From positions 1 to 5,222 of the forward strand of contig CABQHR010000133.1 in NCBI GenBank assembly GCA_902463875.1: 5,222 nt of DNA, in the 5' to 3' direction. Of the stretch, positions 1-4,349 are shown piece after piece. This DNA comes from an uncultured Collinsella sp. Lineage in GTDB: Bacteria; Actinomycetota; Coriobacteriia; Coriobacteriales; Coriobacteriaceae. The stretch's first letter is position 1, and each line of letters starts with the position of its first letter. The position numbers and the translations under genes are program-made. The notes below the pieces were generated by a model. The model was given only the letters and a program-made list of their open reading frames with translations. It searched no databases and was not told the DNA's origin.

Positions 1-134
1 TTGACGGTGATTTTGGAAACGCTATAGAGCTCGCAGAACTCAACGACGGTGGGTAACTTATCGCCCGGCTTAAGGGCACCGTCCTCGATGCTTCGACGGA
101 TATCTGCAGCTATCGCCTCGTATTTGGGAATCAT
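1..134 (-). CDS. GntR-family transcriptional regulator, N-terminal part (cut by window edge)
   Basis: Reading leftward from the ATG at 134-132, 44 codons fit before the window ends: MIPKYEAIAADIRRSIEDGA, then LKPGDKLPTVVEFCELYSVS, then KITV. This is the start of a GntR winged-helix DNA-binding domain. It has the opening helix (Y-x-x-I-A-x-D-I-R-x-x-I), the G-x-L-x-P-G-D-K-L-P-T turn at about residues 19-29, and a recognition-helix region beginning at S-V-S-K-I-T-V. The start is supported by a strong ribosome binding site, AAGGGAGGA on the minus strand (147-139), four bases before the ATG. The effector domain lies outside the window, so the subfamily cannot be read directly. Divergent placement next to a PTS/GH1 operon, with a GTATAC-centred palindrome between them, suggests a HutC/TreR/GmuR-type local repressor sensing a phosphosugar. 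That function is inference; family membership is clear. Confidence 0.9.
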   Translation of the reverse strand, partial: MIPKYEAIAADIRRSIEDGALKPGDKLPTVVEFCELYSVSKITV

Positions 135-165
135 GCAATCCTCCCTTCATATTTGCGTCGATATA

Positions 166-183
166 AAGTAAGTATACCTACTT
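166..183. promoter_or_regulatory. Candidate GntR/HutC-type operator palindrome
   Basis: AAGTAAGTATACCTACTT is an 18-bp inverted repeat in which 7 of 9 base pairs are palindromic on each side apart from one asymmetric pair; it differs from its reverse complement at only two of 18 positions. The core is GTATAC (172-177). GntR proteins of the HutC subfamily are known to bind GT...TA..AC-type palindromes, and the divergently placed gene encodes a GntR protein. The site ends 32 bp upstream of the regulator's start codon, where it would overlap or lie within that gene's promoter, so autoregulation is likely. It is about 60 bp upstream of the -35 of the rightward promoter. Binding by this regulator is inferred. 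Confidence 0.6.
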
Positions 184-192
184 AAAAAGCAT

Positions 193-212
193 CCATATGG
201 CTTTCATGAAAG
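193..212. promoter_or_regulatory. Tandem perfect palindromes (8 bp and 12 bp), possible second binding site
   Basis: CCATATGG (193-200) and CTTTCATGAAAG (201-212) are both perfect palindromes and lie directly side by side between the GntR operator candidate and the rightward promoter. The centre of the 12-bp palindrome is 32 bp from the centre of the GTATAC palindrome, close to three helical turns. No regulator family is recognised from the sequence, and short palindromes occur by chance in AT-rich DNA, so the role is uncertain. Confidence 0.3.
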
Positions 213-242
213 AAGTTCGATAAATAAAAATGAAAAAGACGC

Positions 243-270
243 TTTACATAAGAAATTAGAGCGCTATAGT
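243..270 (+). promoter_or_regulatory. Sigma70-type promoter for the GH1-PTS operon
   Basis: A -35 box TTTACA (243-248) and a -10 box TATAGT (265-270) are separated by 16 bp, each one or two bases from consensus (TTGACA, TATAAT). Transcription would start near 276-278. That gives an untranslated leader of about 160 bases before the GH1 start codon, containing the hairpin at 309-406. No better rightward promoter is visible in the gap. Confidence 0.6.
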
Positions 271-308
271 TACAGACAACAAGCGAGATGCATTGGCGTT
301 TGCTTGTA

Positions 309-406
309 CTGTTTGGGGACGGATTTGTTTTGGCGGGCTGGATATCTGGATAACCGGTGCGCGCCCGCGCCGGATAACCTGCCAAAGCAAATCCGTCTCC
401 AAACGG
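309..406 (+). repeat. Long inverted repeat / mRNA-leader hairpin
   Basis: The left arm 311-337 pairs with the right arm 378-404 over 27 consecutive positions with no bulge: 24 Watson-Crick pairs and three G.U pairs in the sense RNA (317-398, 328-387, 335-380). Two more pairs (310-405, G.U; 309-406) extend the stem. Inside it sits a second hairpin, CCGGTGCG (354-361) with CGCGCCGG (366-373), loop of four. GGATAACC occurs twice in the interior (348-355 and 372-379). No U-tract follows, so this is not an ordinary intrinsic terminator. The structure ends about 18 bases before the GH1 ribosome binding site. It could be a regulatory or stabilising leader structure, or an inserted dispersed palindromic element; no known riboswitch or antiterminator family is recognised. 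Confidence 0.8.
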
Positions 407-424
407 AAGCTCTAGAACACGAAA

Positions 425-430
425 GTGAGG
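425..430 (+). promoter_or_regulatory. Ribosome binding site deciding the GH1 start
   Basis: GTGAGG lies five bases before the ATG at 436. The open frame extends upstream to a TTG at 304, but that extension would be translated from the two arms of the leader hairpin, has no ribosome binding site, and adds 44 residues not expected before the conserved GH1 N-terminus. The ATG at 436 is therefore preferred. Confidence 0.7.
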
Positions 431-435
431 ACTTG

Positions 436-1836
436 ATGGCACAGTATCAGCTGCCCCGTGACTTCTTCTTTGGCGCCGCTATGTCCGGCCCGCAGACTGA
501 GGGTCAGTGGAACCAGGGCGGCAAGCTCGAGAACCTGTGGGACACCTGGTCCATCCAGGATCTGAGTTCGTTCTACAACCGCGTTGGCTCTTATGCCGGC
601 AATGACTTTATGGCTAAGTACCAAGAGGACCTTCGCATTATGAAGGACTTGGGCCTGGATACCTATCGCACCTCCATCCAGTGGAGTCGTCTGCTCGATG
701 CCGACGGCAACCTTAATGAGGAGGGCGCCGCGTGGTATCACGAGCTGTTCCGCGCCTCTCGCGAGGCCGGCCTGGAGCCATTCGTCAACCTCTACCAATT
801 TGACATGCCCACCTACCTCTTTGACCGCGGCGGTTGGGAGAGCCGTGAGGTCGTCGAGGCTTACGCTCATTACGCCGACGTTGCCTTCCGCGAGTTTGGC
901 CAGGAAATCAAGTATTGGTTCACCTTTAACGAGCCCATCGTCGAGCCCGAGCAGCGCTATCAGGAGGGCGTGTGGTTCCCGCAGCTCCACGACTATAGCC
1001 GCGCTCGCACCGTTCAGTATCACATCTCGCTGGCGCACGCGCTGGCCGTGGCCAATTACCGTCGCGCCTATGACGAGGGCGCTATTCGCGCCGATGCCAA
1101 GATCGGCATGATCAACTGCTTTACCCCGGTCTACACCAAGGAGAACCCCAGCGAGGCAGACCTCGAGGCTGTGCGTATGACCAGCGGTATCAACAATCGC
1201 TGGTGGCTCGACCTTATTACCAAGGGTGAGCTTCCCGCCGACGTGCTCGACAGCCTGGCCGAGGGCGGCGTTAAGCTCCCGTTCCGTGCCGGCGACCAAG
1301 AGATTCTCAAGCAGGGCGTTGTCGACTGGCTTGGTTGCAACTACTACCACCCCACGCGCGTCCAGGCGCCGGCGAGCAAGATCGACCAGTACGGCCTGCC
1401 GCACTTTGCCGATGAGTACGTGTGGCCCGACGCCGTTATGAACGAGAGCCGCGGCTGGGAGATCTACCCGCAGGGTCTCTACGACTTTGGCATGGACTGC
1501 GCCAAGAATTACCCCGATCTTGAGTGGTTCGTTTCCGAGAACGGCATTGGCATCATGGACGAATACAAGAACCGTGACGCCGAGGGGACCATCCAGGACG
1601 ACTACCGCGTCGACTTTGTGCGTCAGCACCTGGAGTGGGTCGCCAAGGCAATCGACGAGGGCGCCAAATGCCGCGGATACCATTATTGGGCCGTCATCGA
1701 TAACTGGTCTTGGGCTAATGCCTTTAAGAACCGTTACGGCTTTGTCGAGGTCGACCTCATGGACGGCTACAAGCGCCGCCTTAAGAAGTCGGCAGCCTGG
1801 CTCAGGCAGGTCGCAACGACCCACGTGGTTGACTAG
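436..1836 (+). CDS. GH1 6-phospho-beta-glucosidase (GmuD-like)
   Basis: A 466-residue protein, full length for a cytoplasmic GH1 (beta/alpha)8 barrel. It would hydrolyse 6-phospho-beta-disaccharides delivered by the PTS into a hexose 6-phosphate plus a free hexose. Visible landmarks: N-terminal FFFGAAMSGPQTEG (11-23; Gln20 is the usual sugar-binding Gln), RTSIQWSR (78-85), acid/base Glu166 in TFNEP (163-167), NYY at 302-304, nucleophile Glu368 in SENG (367-370), and the C-terminal IDNWSWANAFKNRYGFVEVD (421-440). Ser425 stands where non-phospho beta-glucosidases carry Glu, and with Tyr434 it matches the phosphate-binding Ser/Tyr of 6-phospho enzymes such as LacG. Two oddities: the near-invariant His of the LxHxDxP motif is Gln121, and the phosphate-binding Lys position is Asn432, with a Lys just before it. 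Motifs such as SGPQxEG, RTSIQWSRL and FDMP resemble the B. subtilis GmuD type as I remember it. It is first in the operon; the exact sugar (gluco or manno) is not decided by sequence. Confidence 0.92.
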   Translation: MAQYQLPRDFFFGAAMSGPQTEGQWNQGGKLENLWDTWSIQDLSSFYNRVGSYAGNDFMAKYQEDLRIMKDLGLDTYRTSIQWSRLLDADGNLNEEGAAWYHELFRASREAGLEPFVNLYQFDMPTYLFDRGGWESREVVEAYAHYADVAFREFGQEIKYWFTFNEPIVEPEQRYQEGVWFPQLHDYSRARTVQYHISLAHALAVANYRRAYDEGAIRADAKIGMINCFTPVYTKENPSEADLEAVRMTSGINNRWWLDLITKGELPADVLDSLAEGGVKLPFRAGDQEILKQGVVDWLGCNYYHPTRVQAPASKIDQYGLPHFADEYVWPDAVMNESRGWEIYPQGLYDFGMDCAKNYPDLEWFVSENGIGIMDEYKNRDAEGTIQDDYRVDFVRQHLEWVAKAIDEGAKCRGYHYWAVIDNWSWANAFKNRYGFVEVDLMDGYKRRLKKSAAWLRQVATTHVVD

Positions 1837-1956
1837 CGACCGGACAAACGCCCAAACCGCGCGCCGTTGCGCGCAAAACATGGCACATCTGGTGGCAGAG
1901 GGCGACAGACCACCGTGCGCATAGGAAAAGGCCGGATTTGAAAGTTAGGAGCAATC
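1837..1956 (+). other. GH1-EIIC intercistronic spacer with hairpins
   Basis: The 120-base spacer contains a GC hairpin, GCGCGC (1859-1864) with GCGCGC (1869-1874) around a CGTT tetraloop. A looser second fold follows: 1880-1886 pairs with 1915-1922 (one bulge), with GGTGG (1891-1895) on CCACC (1910-1914) inside. Neither has a U-tract, so readthrough into the EIIC gene is expected. These folds may protect or process the mRNA so that GH1 and PTS levels differ. No promoter is convincing here. Confidence 0.5.
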
Positions 1957-3309
1957 ATGGCCAGTGACAACGGAAAGAGCTTCCTCGACAAGTTTGCCGA
2001 GGTCTCTGCGAAGGTGGGAAACCAGGTTCACCTGCGTTCCCTGCGCGATGCCTTCGCAACCATCACGCCGCTCTATATCCTTGCGGGTATCGCGGTTCTT
2101 ATTAACAACGTCGTGTTCCCCCTGTTCCCGCTCGATGCAGCGGGCCTTGCCAACCTTCAGACCTGGGGTTCGGCAATTACGCTGGGCACCCTCAACGTCT
2201 CTGCCATTATCTTGGCCGGATTGATTGGCTACAGCCTCGCTAAGAACGAGCGCTTCGATAACCCGCTTGCCTGCGTGGTCGTCGCCATCTCCGCTTTCGT
2301 CATCATGATGCCGCAGCAGATTACCGCCACGCTCGCCGCCACGAGCCCGCTGCTCACCGACAAGGTCACCTCTGCCGAGGTCACGGGCGCCCTTTCGACT
2401 GCCAACACCGGCACCAACGGCCTGTTCGCGGCTATCATCATTGCCCTGCTCTCCGTCACGCTCTTCATCAAGATTTCCGGCGTCGAGAAGCTTAAGGTCA
2501 AGCTGGGCGAGGGTGTGCCTCCCGCGGTCTCCAACTCCTTTAACGTCATGATCCCGATGCTGCTCAACCTCTCGATCTTCGCCATTGTCTCGGCTCTGCT
2601 CGCCGTGTTTGCCGGTACCGATCTGTGCACCATCATCTCCACGTGCATTTCCAACCCGCTCAAGAGCATCATGAACGCCGGTCCGTGGGCTGTTATCCTC
2701 ATCTACACCCTTGCGAACCTGCTGTTCTGCGTCGGTATTCACCAGTCCACCATCTCTGGCGCTACCGTCGAGCCGATCCTGACCATGCTCATCGTCGACA
2801 ACATGGCTACCTTTGCCGCCGGTGGTACCATCCAGCCCGATCACTACATGAACATGCAGATCGTCAACAGCTTCGCCCTCATCGGCGGCTCGGGCTGCAC
2901 CCTCATGCTCCTGCTCGATACCTTCCTGTTCTCCAAGAACAAGGCTTCCAAGACCGTTGCCAAGATGGCTATCGTTCCTGGTCTGTTTAACATCAACGAG
3001 CCGGTCATCTACGGTTACCCCGTCGTGTACAACCTGCCGCTCATGATTCCGTTCGTGCTTCTTCCCGACCTGTTCATCGGCATCACCTATGGCCTGACCT
3101 GCGCGGGCATCATCAGCCCCTGCATCGCCCAGGTGCCTTGGACCATGCCTCCCGTCATTAACGCCCTGCTTGCCACGGGCTTTGACTGGCGCGCCGGCGT
3201 GTGGCAGGCTCTCGAGCTCGTCATCGGCATGGCTGTCTACCTGCCCTTTATGAGGATCTCCGAGAAGGCCATCGCCAAGCAGGAAGCCCTTGCCGAGCAG
3301 AACGCCTAA
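1957..3309 (+). CDS. celB: PTS lactose/cellobiose-family EIIC permease
   Basis: A 450-residue, very hydrophobic protein with about ten membrane segments: the inner-membrane channel that moves the sugar and presents it for phosphorylation. It has the normal length for an EIIC of the cellobiose/chitobiose group. Visible family marks: a short charged N-terminus, LRDAFATITPLYILAGIAVL (29-48), GEGVPPAVSNSFNVMIP (184-200), GIHQS with His262 (equivalent to the GIHG His of structurally known ChbC), NINEPVIYG (345-353) with Glu348, which corresponds to the substrate-binding Glu, and PWTMPPVINALLATG (395-409). GIHQ in place of the usual GIHG is a small variation. The start is fixed by AGGAG (1947-1951) five bases before the ATG. 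It lies downstream of the GH1 gene and upstream of EIIB, a different order from the common B-A-C arrangement. Substrate is probably a beta-1,4-linked disaccharide; cellobiose, chitobiose, lactose and mannobiose are not separable here. Confidence 0.93.
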   Translation: MASDNGKSFLDKFAEVSAKVGNQVHLRSLRDAFATITPLYILAGIAVLINNVVFPLFPLDAAGLANLQTWGSAITLGTLNVSAIILAGLIGYSLAKNERFDNPLACVVVAISAFVIMMPQQITATLAATSPLLTDKVTSAEVTGALSTANTGTNGLFAAIIIALLSVTLFIKISGVEKLKVKLGEGVPPAVSNSFNVMIPMLLNLSIFAIVSALLAVFAGTDLCTIISTCISNPLKSIMNAGPWAVILIYTLANLLFCVGIHQSTISGATVEPILTMLIVDNMATFAAGGTIQPDHYMNMQIVNSFALIGGSGCTLMLLLDTFLFSKNKASKTVAKMAIVPGLFNINEPVIYGYPVVYNLPLMIPFVLLPDLFIGITYGLTCAGIISPCIAQVPWTMPPVINALLATGFDWRAGVWQALELVIGMAVYLPFMRISEKAIAKQEALAEQNA

Positions 3310-3335
3310 ACGTTCGTTTTCCCTTCCATTGTTGC

Positions 3336-3362
3336 GGGCACCGGTACGCGGTGCCGGTGCCC
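3336..3362 (+). other. Strong intercistronic hairpin between EIIC and EIIB genes
   Basis: GGGCACCGG (3336-3344) pairs perfectly with CCGGTGCCC (3354-3362), giving a 9-bp GC-rich stem with a nine-base loop. What follows (GTGGCTCTCC) is not a U-tract, so it is a poor intrinsic terminator. It lies 27 bases after the EIIC stop codon. A role in RNA stability or processing is more likely than termination, since the EIIB and EIIA genes have no evident promoter of their own. Confidence 0.6.
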
Positions 3363-3432
3363 GTGGCTCTCCTCCTGCGTAAAGATGCAGGGGGTGGGTA
3401 CAGTAGCCGCAAGGAATAAAACCAGTTGTCGT

Positions 3433-3447
3433 CTGCGCGCCGCGCAG
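3433..3447 (+). other. Small hairpin directly upstream of the EIIB ribosome binding site
   Basis: CTGCGC (3433-3438) pairs with GCGCAG (3442-3447) around a three-base loop, four bases before AAGGAGG (3452-3458). The ribosome binding site itself stays single-stranded, so the hairpin may keep it clear or mark a processed 5' end. It could also be chance in GC-rich DNA. Confidence 0.4.
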
Positions 3448-3463
3448 TTATAAGGAGGAAACC

Positions 3464-3766
3464 ATGAAGAAGATCATGCTTTGCTGCAATGCCGGCATGT
3501 CCACGAGCCTGCTGGTCCAGAAGATGCAGTCCGAGGTCGCGAGCCGCGGTCTGGACATCGAGGTCGAGGCTCGCCCCATGAACGAGGCTCACGATCACCT
3601 GGACGAGTGCGACATCCTGCTGCTCGGCCCGCAGATTGGCTACACCAAGGGCGATTTTGAGAAGGAGGCCGCCGGCCGTTTCCCGGTCGAGGTCATCAAC
3701 ATGGTCGATTACGGCCGTATGAACGCCGCCGGCATCATCGACCACTGCGTCAGCGTGATGGGCTAG
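3464..3766 (+). CDS. celA: PTS lactose/cellobiose-family EIIB
   Basis: A 100-residue cytoplasmic phosphocarrier that takes phosphate from EIIA on a cysteine and gives it to the sugar bound in EIIC. It starts MKKIMLCCNAGMSTSLLVQK; the P-loop-like CNAGMSTS places the phosphorylated residue at Cys8, with an extra Cys7 just before it. LLGPQIGY (53-60) and the PVEVINMVDYGRMNA segment near the C-terminus are the other family blocks. Length is normal for a free-standing EIIB of this family, including ChbB of E. coli. Its ribosome binding site, AAGGAGG five bases before the ATG, is the strongest in the window, which suggests high production relative to its neighbours (inference). It is followed immediately by the EIIA gene. 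Confidence 0.95.
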   Translation: MKKIMLCCNAGMSTSLLVQKMQSEVASRGLDIEVEARPMNEAHDHLDECDILLLGPQIGYTKGDFEKEAAGRFPVEVINMVDYGRMNAAGIIDHCVSVMG

Positions 3767-3775
3767 GTGCGGCGC

Positions 3776-4108
3776 ATGGAGGATATGAACGAGCTGCAGA
3801 TGACCTGCTTCGAGATCATCAGCTATGTCGGCACCGCCAAGAGCATGTACATCAATGCCGTGCAAAAGGCCAAGGCGGGCGATTTTGACGCCGCCGAGGA
3901 GCTTATTAAGCAGGGTGACGAGGCTTACAACGGTGGCCACGATGTTCACATGGGGCTCCTTAAAAAGGAGGCCAACGGCGAGCGTAACGGCGAGGCCCCG
4001 CTGATTCTGCTGCATGCCGAGGACCAGATGGCCGGCACCGAGACCATGCGCGTCATGGCCACGGAGCTCATCGAGATCCACAAGCAGCTGCAGGCACTGA
4101 AAGCCTAG
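3776..4108 (+). CDS. celC: PTS lactose/cellobiose-family EIIA
   Basis: A 110-residue, mostly helical protein that forms trimers in this family; it accepts phosphate from HPr and passes it to EIIB. MNELQMTCFEIISYVGTAKS is the typical N-terminus. LILLHAEDQMAG holds the phospho-acceptor His80 and Asp83, matching the His/metal-binding Asp pair of LacA. The residue after Asp83 is Gln, where HxxDH is common. The start is ambiguous: GTG at 3767 follows directly on the EIIB stop, ATG at 3776 has AGGTG (3765-3769) six bases upstream, and ATG at 3785 has GGAGG only two bases upstream, too close to be ideal. I prefer 3776. The near-zero spacing to EIIB implies translational coupling. It is the last gene before the operon terminator. 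Confidence 0.92.
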   Translation: MEDMNELQMTCFEIISYVGTAKSMYINAVQKAKAGDFDAAEELIKQGDEAYNGGHDVHMGLLKKEANGERNGEAPLILLHAEDQMAGTETMRVMATELIEIHKQLQALKA

Positions 4109-4166
4109 CTGGCGTTATCGCCGCGACGGACCGCATATTCCAACAGACAATTTAGTCCCTTTCACA

Positions 4167-4204
4167 GGTGCCGGGAGTTTCCGCCTCCCGGTGCCCTTTT
4201 GTTT
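4167..4204 (+). terminator. Rho-independent terminator of the GH1-PTS operon
   Basis: GGTGCCGGGAG (4167-4177) pairs with CTCCCGGTGCC (4185-4195): 11 pairs including two adjacent G.U, loop of seven. TTTTGTTT follows at 4197-4204. It lies 59 bases after the EIIA stop codon and is a good intrinsic terminator, marking the operon's end. Confidence 0.85.
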
Positions 4205-4254
4205 GGCGAAGGCCCTGTGCGACCTGTTGAGCGGGCACTCACGTTTTCCCAGAT

Positions 4255-4296
4255 AAAACCTGCCAAAACAAACCTGCCCCTTTTTGGCAGGTTTTT
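4255..4296 (+). terminator. Second terminator-like hairpin upstream of the ROK gene
   Basis: AAAACCTGCCAAAA (4255-4268) pairs perfectly with TTTTGGCAGGTTTT (4282-4295), loop of 13, ending in TTTTT (4292-4296). AACCTGCC is repeated inside the loop (4271-4278) and can instead pair with the same 3' arm (4286-4293), loop of seven. The A-rich 5' side makes it potentially bidirectional. It may be a back-up terminator for the operon, or an attenuator for the ROK gene if transcription enters from upstream. Confidence 0.7.
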
Positions 4297-4349
4297 GCCT
4301 TGGGAGCGGTACCATACAGGCAATGTTTAAACGAGAAAGGCGGGCTCCC

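Larger units (their letters stand above)
135..435. other. Divergent intergenic control region
   Basis: This 301-base gap separates the GntR gene from the GH1 operon. About 150-300 is clearly AT-rich against the GC-rich genes, as expected for promoters. About 311-404 is GC-richer and folds into a long hairpin. The gap holds the regulator's ribosome binding site, an 18-bp operator-like palindrome, two adjacent short palindromes, a rightward sigma70-type promoter, the leader hairpin and the GH1 ribosome binding site. I see no credible protein-coding gene of its own in it. Confidence 0.85.

Noticed and set aside
166..183. The GTATAC palindrome as a catabolite-control (cre) site
   Set aside because: It lacks the central CG and flanking TG...CA pattern of cre sites; a GntR-type operator fits better.
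304..435. Upstream extension of the GH1 reading frame to a TTG at 304
   Set aside because: It would translate the leader hairpin, has no ribosome binding site, and adds 44 residues not typical of GH1; ATG 436 has GTGAGG at the right distance.
412..1881. Long leftward open frame (489 codons) opposite the GH1 gene
   Set aside because: It is a shadow produced by the strong third-position G/C bias of the sense gene; its translation is low-complexity V/L/A/G/D-rich with no recognised domain.
1933..1940. CGGATTTG just before the EIIC ribosome binding site, identical to part of the leader hairpin arm (320-327)
   Set aside because: An 8-base match without surrounding similarity is readily expected by chance in a window this size.
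1945..2844. Leftward open frame opposite the EIIC gene, rich in Gly, Asp, Arg and Glu
   Set aside because: Composition is that of an antisense shadow of a hydrophobic membrane protein, and the EIIC assignment on the plus strand is strong.
3248..4081. Leftward open frame covering the EIIB and EIIA genes
   Set aside because: It overlaps two well-recognised PTS genes and shows only shadow-type composition (V, L, H, D, A rich).
4227..4257. Possible promoter for the ROK gene, TTGAGC with GATAAA
   Set aside because: The spacing is 19 bp, the match is weak, and transcription would start inside the terminator stem; not strong enough to annotate.
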